Part shown: piece by piece, positions 33,994 through 46,059 of the stretch | How the letters are laid out: every line of letters begins with the position of its first letter | How positions within the stretch are numbered: position 1 is the stretch's first letter | Origin: Clavelina lepadiformis | Taxonomy: Eukaryota; Chordata; Ascidiacea; Aplousobranchia; Clavelinidae | Direction of reading: 5' to 3' | Length of the DNA stretch: 64,000 nucleotides | Assembly (NCBI RefSeq): GCF_947623445.1 | Contig: NC_135246.1 | Span: 13,623,856 to 13,687,855, forward strand | Program-made: the position numbers and the translations under genes | Notes under the pieces: generated by a model | Seen by the model: only the letters and a program-made list of their open reading frames with translations | Told to the model about the DNA's origin: nothing | Databases searched by the model: none

Positions 33994-36900
33994 CTTTCTT
34001 GCAAAAATTGCTTCACTTTTTCCATATCTTGAGCACTACAATAATAAAGAATTGAGAACAATACTTGTTAACTTCCAAAAGCTGAAGTTTACATCATAAA
34101 ATTACAATTGCCTCTCCAAATAAACTAAAATATTTTCTTAGCAATATTCAATGTACTTCACCACGGCAAGTGATGTTGCTCTTACCAGAAATGCAACGAA
34201 AATTCATAAAGCGGATCTAAAATGCAAAGGAAGCATGCAATTGTTATGACGCCCCTGCGCAAGTATAACCTGTTAACCGCATATTAAGCACCATTTAAAT
34301 GTTAAAGATTTTTAATCAGTTTTTTATAATTAAAAAACATCCACACGAAAAAGCAAAAATAAATATGTACTTGTCTCTGGAATTTATTTAATTATTTTAC
34401 GAATATTGCAACTTGAAATGCTATCGTGACCCTTGCAGACATGATCATTAATTTTCTTGGAAGTGTGAGAAGCTCATGCGTGGTAAAAAATGACCGACCT
34501 TATTCGATTTTGTCGTTTAACAATACAATGCATACAATGATATACACAATACAATACACAATGCAATGATAAATAACTTACAAAGCGAATATAATAAATA
34601 TACCATTTCACACTTTACTTTCAAAGTTTACTCGTTGTCGATATATACTTAACACAATATTTTTTACGTTTTACAAGCCTTCTTCTATAGAAGACCGGCA
34701 TTTTTAACCTGTAGTGATGTTCTCTAAGCGCAGTATAAACCAGGTCAGAATAGGAATTAGAAAAACAGAAGTAAGATAGATAAATCAACGAATGTAAACG
34801 TTCACCAACTGTAAAATGTTGCTGTTCTTGCGGTGTTGTTCCTGGCAATGCGTAAGTGATATAATGTCATGTTGGCAACGCAATGTACATTTCAATAAGT
34901 TACTCGTCGTGCAAACCATATTAAAAGCGTGAGTAGAAAAGTTGCAGAAAATATTTTTATTAGATTTAAATGATAACGAGCGGTTAAAATTGATGGCATG
35001 ACGTATTATAGTCTTCATGCGTATAGCGGTACGTCACCAATAGGAGAGAAAATTAGCGTCATTTTTTCAAAGAATTTGGACAAGAATAATTTTAAGTAAT
35101 TAAAGTTCGTACAAAACTCATATAGTATATGGCATTTTAAATTAGATTAGTACTTTTACCACGTTTTGACAACTGCGAAGTACGGTTTTTGTAACTGCAG
35201 TACTGCTAGGTATAAAACTGTAAAACGTTTACGTCGTTTTTACTGTTTCAATGATAAAAACTTGTTTATAAAGTTTCTATTTAATAACAACGCCACTTAT
35301 CGGGTCAAGATCGTGTAAAAGAAAATGTTCTCTCTTTTAAGCAGGTTTGCAATGTTGTTTGATACATGATAAGTTTTTAGTGCGTTTTTAATATAGACCG
35401 TAAATGATATACTGTAAATGATCAACTGAGTTAAGCGAAATAACGTTATATTCGTTGCTAACTCCCATTATAAAAATAACGTCCATACCAGCCTTATATA
35501 TTGGGTAACAAGTGTTTTTAAAATTTGCCCAACTTGGGGGAATTGAAGCAAATATTTGCTTGAAAATTTTGCAAGTGATAAAACTTTCCACTGAGCGTTA
35601 GACTGCTCCACACACATTATTCTTTGTAAACACCAACTAGTTAACTTTTTTTATGCGATACTCTTCTCAACCTCACTGAAGTGGAGGTATTGCTGATTTT
35701 GCAGCTCATTGTGCATTGATTACTAAAAAATGAACACTAGCCAATCGAAAGATTCAGGTAGCGACTTGGAATTATCACAAAATATTTTAGAAGGAATTAA
35801 AAGTAAAAAGCTCGCATAATTATGCTGTAAATCATTAGGTATAAACCAGTAAGTTTGGTGCTAATCGTTCCCTTTTGCGATCTCACACTATTTCCATTCT
35901 GATGGGTTAATTCGATGTCAACCTTTTGAAGTACAAGTTGCGTCGCGTTGTGAACAATAAAAAGTAACCTGTTGAATATATTCTATTATCCAAGTTCTGT
36001 TGTCCATGTATGTTATTATAGTTAATGGTTATGAGGACAATCATCAGTTAATTTAACATTCACCACTGAAGACTTTAATCAGCATAATCGCAACTTTCTT
36101 TATTATTAACAGCATATAGTGGTAACATGTAATTAATTGAACAACCATTGTTTTAACGCCAACAGCAGATATAACTTATAACCATCGGTTGGCATCAAAA
36201 CCAACTCACGGAATGTCGGAAACGAACTCAGAGCGCGGAATTGGTTGCTTGTTTGGCTTACACGTGTAAATATTTATGTGCTAGTAGCACGTAGACTAAT
36301 AGTTCTGTAGTGGTAAAGTACACTAAACCTCATCATAGAAGCATTACAATAACGTTGACGTACTAAATTATTGCATTTTATCCTCAACTACATGCTACTA
36401 TACGTTTAAAGATTACTTGCAATAAGGCCTGGTCCTCGTTATAATACTTTAGCGGAACCGCAGTTGTAGCATACTGCCAAGGTGTCAACGTAGGATAAAT
36501 CCATAAAACGACAGCAGGTTGATAATGTACTCCATTTGTTTTTTGGTTGCTGTCTTGCAGAATATGCTAACGCATGTGTAACGGAAAAAGTTCGCAGACT
36601 GAATATTTATATGATTGCTTAAGAAATCTTGCCGTTACGATAGTAGCCACGCAGCTTAATGATGATCTTCCTTGACTAATGAATCACGAGTCTTCGACTA
36701 TGTTTTGGTCATGAGTGTCCTTTTACAGCCAGACATGTCTACTGATAGACAAAATTGTTGTTAAGGCTCTTGATAATAGGTTTTCGCTATTGACGGCCTG
36801 AACCGTTGCAGTATGCAGAATTGACGAGCGTTGATAGTGATTGTTGCCACTTGAGATAGCGTCTGGGGAATTGTTATTAATAATTTTCTTGTCCTGACAA

Positions 36901-39074
36901 TATATGACAAAACGTATGATATTATGGCTTACAAGCATGTGTTCAGGTGACAGCCGACTAATCAAACAGTGGAACATCAGTAACCTACCGATATTAGTAG
37001 CATAAGTATAGAATGAATCGCCGTTAATATAAACAGGTATATAACTGCACACGCTATGGCAACCATTAGATGCGATTCGGTCAGATGGATTTAATTACCA
37101 TGATTTGCACAATTTTGCAGCAACTTAAACCCGCAAATTTAGAGAAGTAGTTTTGCCTGCAGGTTATAAAAATACAGCAAAGCAAGTGTCATAAACACAA
37201 TACAACCGTGATAAAGCAATAAATATGAAACTGCTAAAGACACAATCGTATGCGAAAAAGTGCCTGGCGGAATACAGAAGTTGTAACAAAAAGTCAAAAA
37301 GTTGATGAATGCTGTTTAAAAATTTCACTTTATGGTAATTAATATTTTAGTCTTTTCCATTTCAATCATGGATTTTAATAGGAGATTTACCAGAACTGTC
37401 ATAAGATTAAGAAGCAAAGTGGTAGGAGTTTTTCGAACCAAACGTCGAATGAATACTGGAGCCAACAGTGAAAAGCATTATTTAGTTCGACACAACTACA
37501 GTACAATGAAAAACAACTGGACTTACTAGACTATACAGCGATGTATATAAATACTGCAGTTGGGGAAATACGACTGTAACAACTGCTGTAGATGTTACTA
37601 CAAAGTAAAAAGTGGTTTCACTATCCGTAAATAGGTCATATTAAACGAGTACTTCATGGAAAATTTCGGGATATTCTCAAAATGGTGAAATAACGCGGAT
37701 AGTAAGCGGGTTGGATTATATATCCTTGGTTACTGAGCGTTTGTCCAGGAACACTTTCGCAGCAAATGTGACAAAACTTTCTATAATGTTACTAAAATAA
37801 TGCATTGTGGTTATCCTAATGATGTTTTTCGTTAAGTTTTCCCCCGCCTGGATGCGATTCAAACGAAAAACTAGGCTTGCGACGACTTGCGTTACGATGA
37901 CACGGGAAATTTTATTGTCCCTATACTGAAAGCGATTGCCCCACATCCACCCATTCGAGGGGAAATCGCACTGGACCAAACATACATGGTTGTTATCAGA
38001 AATTATTACCTTAATTAGTTTTGAGCACGTTTTAAACTTTTTCAGTTTTTTCAATTTTTTCCCTTCATTAGCACATGCTATAATAACAACTGGCTTAACT
38101 TTTTCGTTTCTACCGCGCTTTTGACGAAAAAAAATGATTGATTGATGTTTCGCATCCACCGCTTCGCATGTGATTCAACGTTGTCTTGTGACGAGACTAT
38201 AATTGTGTAGCTGAAGGCGTCATAGGATTTTTTTAAACGTTATGTTGTCATCGTTCACGTTTGTATTGTATTTCTGAAAACAATGAAGAACTCTGTAGAA
38301 TGAAGCGAATCGAGTTGAAATTTGACATTGTGGACTTTTATTTAGTTTAAACAAGTTAAAGCAGGGGCGCGCAACTACAAGTTAGCTGTTATCTGCACTA
38401 GAAAAATGTTTATGGAAAAATTCACCTTATAAGTTATATTGAATGGCCTTCGTAGAATGAATACAAGAGCCAAAACATTAGAAAGCATTTTATTCTTCTG
38501 TCATTTCGGTCGATACTACATGAAATTAATATTATCAATATCAGTTATTAATATTGTAATACCAGCTATTGAAGTTGAATTTTTTCTTTGACGTTACAGT
38601 AGTTATAAACCTGGTCGTATCGTTGACTCTCTAATACAATGGTTGTATCGACCGAAAGATATGACGGATAAAATGTTTTCTACTGATTTGGTCTTGCATT
38701 CAAACTAAAAATTTTTCTTTAGAATATACAAAGCCCACGTGTACCGATGAGTTAAAACGTATATCAGGCGAAGGCAGGTGCGTATCAAATATTACCTGAA
38801 AAAATTGAAAGTTGGCTAAGTTATAGAGACTCGTATTCCTAAATGTTCTAATTGCATTACCAACATGTAGGCTGCATAAGTACACACGCATCTTTGTATC
38901 ATCTGGTAGTTCCCTACAAACTCGCTTCTCGACCCACTCAGTGTGCGGATAAGAGTAAATGCTTGTGCGACCACTTGCTGACCATCACCTGTAATTGAGA
39001 CTGCGCTTACCTTGCGAATTCGTCCAGTGTGCAGGCACCTTGAGAAAGAAAGAAGATGAGAAAAAAACGTCAGA
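33994..39074. other. Gene-free stretch between copies E and F
   Basis: About 5 kb, AT-rich. Several frames of 60-150 codons occur on both strands but none has splice support, a recognisable domain or a duplicate elsewhere in the window. The promoter of copy E should lie at 33994-34300. The MITE at 38481 is the only element I can define. Confidence 0.45.
38481..38680. mobile_element. Palindromic 200-bp MITE at a TA target
   Basis: The ends are long imperfect inverted repeats: GAAAGCATTTTAT then GTCAT and TTTCGGTCGATAC on the left, and their reverse complements on the right (GTATCGACCGAAAGATATGAC, with a 3-base gap, then ATAAAATGTTTTC). TA flanks both sides (38479-38480, 38681-38682), as for Tc1/mariner-type MITEs. 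No coding capacity. Confidence 0.7.
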
Positions 39075-39290
39075 TCAACAACAACACATGTACAAAAATG
39101 CTCTTTGAATTTGGATGAAACATTAATAAGAGAAAAGTTGAAGAAAGGGGAGAGTTTCTATAGGAGGATTGACATAAGTGACAAAACACCTACGTAACGA
39201 TCTGAGATATTCGTATTGCGGGAAAGGTAAATGATCAATATGTGCACTAATTAAAAATTTATTACCAAAGGAACATGTTCAGGAAAGACG
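39075..39290 (+). pseudogene. Decayed FPGS N-terminal fragment upstream of copy F
   Basis: It aligns with the start of copies D and F: TACAAAAATGCTCTTTGAAT to the ACGAAAATGCTATTCGAT region, AGGATTGACATAAGTGACAA to the RVDISDK codons, GGGAAAGGTAAATGATCAAT to the P-loop codons, then ATGTGCACTAATT to CATGTGCATTTGTT. Indels and stops abound. It lies about 360 bases before the intact start of copy F, so it is the relic of a neighbouring member of the second subfamily. Confidence 0.7.
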
Positions 39291-39648
39291 TATGATATAT
39301 AGTTATGAAGTTTCGCGATGACGTTGTAGTTAATTATTTTTTATCACGGCAGATCAGAGTAACAAATGCGGTGCCATTGAGAAGTATAGGCCTAATTGTC
39401 ATATAAAATACAATGCAATCGAAATATCTTAGTACGATGGCGGTTACCTTCGCACTATATTTTGCACAAATATCAATAGACTATACATGTAATAAACATT
39501 TAATGAAAAGTACTTAGAAGTGAAGGTTTTGTATTTTTGCAAATATGTTCCTTGCTCTAACATTCCCAACTTTTAACTTCTAATGTATGACTTATGCAGA
39601 ATTATTAAGCTATAGTACAATTGTTGAAAAGATTTATCGCCCCAAGAC

Positions 39649-41270
39649 ATGTATCGTCACCTTGGCATGAACCTTAGGAAACGACTTCAAAAGTTTCAAC
39701 AAGCTAGAAACCTAATTGCAAAGCACGAGGAACCTACTTACGACAATGCTCTTCAGTTTTTAGTGAAACACCAACACAACAAAAATTTTACTGTGGATGA
39801 TGAAAAACGTGGACTTGCAGTAACACTGATGAAAGAATTTTTGCAAAGAGTTGACGTAAGTGACAAAGATCTCGACAATATGAAGATTATCCATGTTACT
39901 GGAACCAAGGGTAAAGGATCAACATGTGCATTTGTTGAAAGTATACTGCGTCAACATGGCGTCCGTACTGGTTTCTTAAGCTCCCCTCATTTGCTGGAAA
40001 ACAGAGAACGAATTCGAATCAATGGAAAACCGATTTCCCGTGATATTTTTTCAAAGTACTTTTGGGAGATTCATATTAAACTGATGAAAACCAAAGCTTT
40101 GTACAAAATGGACATACCACCATATTTCCATATTTTTACATTACTAAGTTTCTACGTCTTTAAACACGAAAATGTCGACGCGGCAATCATAGAAGTTGGC
40201 ATAGGCGGAGAAAACGATCATACCAATGTAGTAAAGAATCCGTCGGTTTGCGGTGTTTCACCTATCGGAATCGATCATATTGATCGCTTGGGAGACAACA
40301 TCGCCTCGATAGCGTGGCATAAAAGTGGAATATTCAGAGAAAATGTACCTGCTTTTACAACACAGCATCAACCGCTGGAAGCAATGAAAGTTTTACTACA
40401 AAGAGCTACAGAAATTGGTGCTAGTTTGCATTCTGTTCCAGATTTTGAAGAATATATAACCTATGACAAAGATGACGTTAATGTAAATTTAGGGCTTGCA
40501 GGAAATTTCCAGAAATTGAATGCTTCTCTTGCCCTTCAACTATCCAACTACTGGTTAAATCAACATGGTTTTACCAAACACACAGAAATAAACAAACCTT
40601 TTCAACTTGACACAAAATACCGCAAAGGCTTAGGTAGGCCTAACTGTCGTTGGCCGGGTAGGGCTCAAGTTGTAAAGTTTAACTCCATCACATTTTACTT
40701 GGATGGTGCTCACACAACGGAAAGTAATCAATTTGCTGTAGAATGGTTCAAAGCAGAATCAGAAAAAAAAGGCAAATTTTGGACAGGCCGTGCAAAAAGC
40801 TATTAGCAGTTAACGTGCATACAAGAAAGGATATTTACCATTTGCTGTCTATACTCTATCCTTGTGGATTTGACAAAGCAATATTTACTCCAGTAATTAT
40901 TGGATCTAGCTCACCATCTGGCTTTATTGACGAAACTGTAACTAAGCTAACTTTTCACGATCCATTTGAAAGTGTTATTAACAACCGAAGTGAATGGGAC
41001 CGACTCTGTTTGGAACACAATCACAGAGCAGCCAATGAGAATAGTCTGTCATTTTCTTGTGTGGCTGATGCAATCCGCTGGATGTCCCGGGACCGAGAAA
41101 CTGAACTGTATTCACGTTGTGGAATGTGGACTTCATACAAGCCAAAGCAAGAACCAGATTTAGAAGGAAAACATGTTCAGGTTCTTGTAACTGGCAGCCA
41201 AAATTTGTTGGGAATTTACTTGAGATTGATATCACCTAATGTGAATGATTTACAAAACGGTTTTAAGTAA
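39649..41270 (+). pseudogene. FPGS-like ligase, copy F, with one frameshift
   Basis: The D/E subfamily, full length apart from one break. The frame from the ATG at 39649 carries GTKGKGST, SSPHLLENRERIRING, VEVGIGGENDHTN, GIDHIDRLGD, WHKSGIF and LDGAHTTES, then leaves register at a run of eight A (40763-40770) and stops at 40806. The remaining C-terminal half continues in the +1 frame (from about 40770: RQILDRPCKKLLAVNV) to 41270 with ILYPCGFDKAIF and VLVTGSQNLLG intact. A one-base loss relative to copy D explains it. Because the rest is clean and the site is a homopolymer, an assembly error or an allelic variant is as likely as a true young pseudogene. LDGAHTAES has become LDGAHTTES, with SNQ in place of SIQ after it. 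Confidence 0.85.
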
Positions 41271-42784
41271 ACTCCTTTTTCAGTATTTAGGTTGAACTAC
41301 ATTTCTATTTAGTGTTGTTTTAGGCACATATCAACAATGAGACGCTATTTTTGTTTAACTAAAAGCCATGTTTTTGGACATTTTTTAAAAGTTTATATAT
41401 TGCATTAAATCAAAAATTTCTTTCCTCTGTTCTCAACAAAAACATTTGCAAAACATTTTGGAAAGTGAAAACTGTTACTGAATGCTTTACATCCAATAAC
41501 TGCGATGCCTATATACTATTAATTTATTATGGCGCACCCTTGGACATATTGGACGCCAGTTATTTCTGCTTCTTCTATCTTCTTTCTAGTTATTGATTGA
41601 AGTTTATGAAATTGTTTACTGATAAACACTTCAACTGTAGATTGATATTTGGAAACTTGCTATGAATAACTTCGTGTGAACACTTCTTTTAGTACGTTCC
41701 CAGGTTGTTTTCCAACACCTGTGCTGTTAAGAAGTTTTTATTTGAATTGTCCACTTCTTAACTTTAACACTGACAAATTATCTATGTCTCAATGTGTCAG
41801 CTTTAGCTATATGTATCTCACATTGTCAACATATTGTTTTTTCCCGTTGCACCTGCTACGACTTGAAGCTTTTTCATGTCAAATATTTTAACTCCCATCA
41901 CTTTCACGTTATATTACCTCGCACTTCTACCAACGAGCAGAGTTAGTCGAGTGAATCATCGAGATAGAAATCGTTAACTGCGTGAATCAGCGAAATCAAA
42001 TGACGAGCTCTTTGAGCTGGTCCTGGTGATTGCAACTCATGTATTAGACATATTATAAGCAGTAGTAGGCCTATTACCTATGTTCTTGGTTATTTGTAAA
42101 ATTGAGAAAGTGTACAGCACCTACAATAAAAACTTTTTCCTTTAAGCTATTTCTGTTGTAATATTAAAACCTTTTGGCTGACAAAAGGTTAGAGTATTGT
42201 AATCGCACGCAACAATTAAACAACAAGATAATTCAACAGGTGAACTAAGTTAAGATAAGTCAAAAATTGTTCTTCAAAGTAAAGTAACAAAGTTTGTTGT
42301 GAAATTACAAAGCACGAAGCTACCAAATCAATAAGTTACTGTAGTTTGAAATCATATGGGGAGCCACAGCAAAACGGACAAAGAGCTGCAAGCGCAAGCG
42401 GCTATGGAGCAATCGATCGCCACTTGCCGGTGTCGTACCAAACTTGATCCGGCTGGGAAAACTATTAAGCTGGAAAAAACTAGTTGCGCATAATGAGCCG
42501 GAAAAACTAGTAAAGCACAACGGCTTTAAACGTGCAAGAATAATGTCAACAAATGATAAAGTTGAATAGCGGTTAGCACAGCCACTAAACCCAACACACA
42601 ATGAATAAGTTTAAAAAATTACAACGGCAAAACAATGCTTACAAACACATGTAATAAGTTATGTAAAGTTGGATACTGAAGTAGTGCGGCAACTAGGCTA
42701 CAAATAAGCTGACATCACAGACTTGTAAAGACACACTTAGTGACAAGGTAATCGGAAGAATGACTGCTATTTTGTATAGGAGCC
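41271..42784. other. Intergenic, short local repeats only
   Basis: No gene recognised. Around 42460-42515 the words GCTGGAAAAACTAGT and CCGGAAAAACTAGTAAAGC form a small imperfect tandem repeat. Confidence 0.45.
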
Positions 42785-45235
42785 TGCTGTTTTAAAAGAG
42801 CACTCCGTTTTTGTTTACTCTTCAGTAATTGACAGCCTGCTGTTCGTAATAATGTGTAACGCTAGGACGCTGTTCAAGACGTAATGAACAGCAGACCGTG
42901 ACAGCTCGAATAGCACTCTGCTGTTGGTTGCTGCTCTATAATTGACAAGCTGCTGTTGGTGACGTAATGAACAGCAGACTTTAGTTGCTGGAGTAGCGCC
43001 CTGCTGTTGGTTGATGCTAAAACCGAACAGCTTACAGTTTATTTCCAAGAAGTGTTGAAGACGTAAATATAACTTACGCCATCCTCGCCCACAAAAGTGA
43101 TCTTTAAAAAAAAATTTTCTGAAAATCATTGTACGCTTTTTTTTGGGAAGAAATTCACATCAGTAGCTCACTTTGCTGAAAAACTTCACTACTATTGATT
43201 AGTCAGTCAGATCGTCATTCACTGAGCAGCAAACAATAACACGGTGCTATTTAAAACCAGCATGCTGCAGCATTAGCTCTATTAGCTACGACCCAGCCTC
43301 AAGCCGTAAGCGTCAGAATTGATCATGGAGCTGCTGGGGTCTGCATGTTTTACAGGAACCGCAGTTAAAACTCTGGATGTAGGCACAAGGAAACTGAAAT
43401 AATGCTTTCTAAGCACTAGTTTGCACTTGCTAGAAATGGTTGTGACTTCATAGCAAAGCTTTGTTTTCAGTTAAAACAGTGGTTCCCTAGGGTGTCATTT
43501 AGGTTTCGCAAGGGTGCCGCAAGTTATTGCGCACTAATCACTAGTCCAGGAAAACGGTTGCGAAAATTATTTTTACTTAATGTAGAAACTTTTTGGTTTG
43601 ACTGTGGGTGCCGCCAAATCTTTTGGTTGTTTGCAGGGTGCCGTAAGCCAAAAGAGGTTGAGAACCACTGTAAAATGTAAAAATGGCTTGATGCACCTTA
43701 ATTTTAAAGATTTAAGTAAGAGTTGTATTGACAGCTAACATCATTTTTCCGGGATAGGAGCTAGAACCGGAGTTAAGTTGACCAGAACCGGAGCGGGAAT
43801 CTAAAAACAAAACTCCGATCACCTCGGGTAAGCGTATGTCTTGTTGTAGCATAGACCTGTAATAATCTAAAAGTTGTAGGCCATGGTAACCTACATTTTT
43901 ACACAATCACTTTTAAGTAACAAAGTGGGTTTTATAGGTTAGGCCTATTTTATGCAAAGTTTTCAGTTTATCTGTGAGGATTATTTTTTATCTTGCTTAT
44001 AAATTAGCGTACGCTTCTAGCGATAATAGCTGAACAGCGGTGTAAATGGAAAAGTAGCTGGCAGAAATCTATTCCATATTCTGAAAGGTAGGCCTACTGG
44101 GCTACTAGTACTGTGCTGCCCACTTAAATTTAAGCAACGCACGTACGAATTTTAAACTTAAGTTTTTCCAATTATATTCAGGTTTGTCCAAAGCACTGTG
44201 GCATATGTGATTTTAAGGGTTACCGATGTGGCGTGTGTTGCTTCCGATGTCCTCCGGGTGACACAAGCCAACTAGAAATACGTTTACGTTTAACAGGTAA
44301 TATGGTGAGACAACACTAAAGTCAAGTAAACAGTTTTGCCATCTCATTCGTTTTCGTTCACCGCTAAACTCGACAGTCCGTGTACTCCTTCTGGTTGTAG
44401 CGCGTTGTGCAATGTCGCATTCCTGTGACCTTTGCACGGAGTGGTAACTTTCCAGTGAAAAGACGCCAACTGCCACATCACTACGCTACACGTACGAAAT
44501 TGTATTGTAATCATTAAGCTATTTCGGTATTTAAAATTTAAAATGGTTAGGCCTGTATCCTACTAGTCTTGGCCCGGTCTGTATTTCATGGCACGATTCG
44601 CCGATATCTCAAGTGTTGAGAAGTGCAACGGTTAGCCAATCTACGGCTAGCCAGATTGTATACTCGTAATTGTAACTATACATTTATCTATGTTAACATA
44701 ACACCTTATCAAAAATCCTGTGAACCCGATAAATTTTCATCAATCTTTATCGAAATTTTGAGGCAGGGTCCTAACCACAATTGCCGGTGCTATTATTAAA
44801 TAGCAGCCTGCTGTTGTCTAGTAGTCCTGCAGCAGTCCTACTGTAGCAGACAGGCTGCTGTTTGTGACGTGATCAGCAGTAGGTTAGTTCTTCAACAAAG
44901 TATGCGACGGATGTGAAGTTTTTCCAAGAAAAATGTGATTTTTGGAAAAGAATATTGCATGGTTGCTTATGTTTCGCATATTTAAAGAATTGTTGTGTGC
45001 ATGGGGGCATGATTTATGTTCACGTGTTGATACTTTTGAATACCCTTGATATGAATAAACAGTGAGCTGTCCTGTTTTCAACAGCAAGGAATAACAGCAG
45101 GGTGCTGCTCTAGCAATGACTGTCTGCTGTACATTACATGTTGAACAGCAACATGCTATTTAGTGAGCAGTAAACAGTCTATAGCAGGCTGTTATTTGAA
45201 ATAAATGCAGGCTGCTGTACAACAATAACAGCCGT
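42785..45235. repeat. Two clusters of TGCTGTT/AACAGCA repeats, possible large DNA transposon
   Basis: TGCTGTT or its complement, often as CAGCAGGCTGCTG-like palindromes and joined to GTGACGTAATGAACAGCAG, occurs many times in 42785-43035 and again in 44800-45235, and hardly at all in the roughly 1.7 kb between. Dense short subterminal repeats at both ends of a non-coding body resemble a non-autonomous DNA transposon. True ends, target duplication and superfamily were not found. A separate hAT-like MITE (43477-43670) sits inside. Confidence 0.45.
43477..43670. mobile_element. hAT-like MITE (CAGTGGTTC ends)
   Basis: 194 bases with CAGTGGTTC at the left end and GAACCACTG at the right, and GGGTGCCG repeats inside. 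These are classic hAT (Charlie-type) termini. An exact 8-bp target duplication is not evident. Confidence 0.7.
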
Positions 45236-46059
45236 ATGGTAACGTTCCTGACTCTTCAAGTTCAAACTACTAATTAATCAGCGACTACATGACGCCACCA
45301 ATTGCAGGACGCTACTCAAAATCACATGCTGCAATTGGTGACGTCACGAGAACATTTTAGCATGTGCTCAGTTAATACCGCTATTGGAAATTTGGCCTAT
45401 CATTGTGGCTGAATGCATGAAGCCAGCTTAGCTCATTCATCACGATTCGAAACATTCTGCGAAGTTTGTTTGGAACTCGTCCTATCATGTCCTTACTTAA
45501 TGTTTTATACACAGCACTGTTGCGTCTCGCTTTACTAAGTACAACAAATGCAAAGTCGTATTTTACATTTTACCTGGCTATATCACCGATTAGAGGGTAA
45601 GTTATTAAGTTTAGACCGTTAAGCAGCGTTTTAAGCGTTTTAAGTTGCTTAAAATTTATGTCGGGTGTGCAGCTGCTACGAAATACATAGGCTACCGGTT
45701 GTTCGGGAAATAATTGATTTAGAAGTTAAGCACTGTATTTACAATTACCAACATCAGCTTAATTTAACTTGTAGCTAAATATGCAAACAAGCGAGCTAGA
45801 TAATTTAAATAAACATGAAATCCGATCTTGAAAAATTTTTCTGTAAACAAAGTCCAGCAAAATAAATAGGCCATTAGCTCATTACAAGATTTTACAAAAA
45901 TAGAAGGTAGAAAGCAGTTAAGGAGTTAAAAATACCAGTCTACGCTTCGGTTGTTTGCCTAAACCTGCAGCCCCAAACAGCGAGCCAGTGGAATTTAAGT
46001 TATTGTTTTGTTTTATTATTTTGGGCTTGGGTTACAAACTAAAATGAAAACTAACTGAT
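45236..46059. other. 5' intergenic of the RBM18-like gene
   Basis: Contains an imperfect inverted repeat (45289-45308 with 45330-45349, arms of the type ACGCCACCAATTGCAG / CTGCAATTGGTGACGT) and otherwise AT-rich sequence that should include the promoter of the following gene. Confidence 0.4.

Noticed and set aside
37332-37529. Small basic frame ending KNNWTY as a micro-gene
   Set aside because: Only 65 codons, no family, no promoter or splice support; a faint similarity to 38450-38490 is too short to trust.
36723-38159. Minus-strand frames of 109 and 147 codons
   Set aside because: No recognisable domain, composition like the surrounding non-coding sequence, no splice partners.
44213-44490. 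Possible element with GATGTGGC inverted ends
   Set aside because: The end match is about 8 bases with no target duplication; may be chance.
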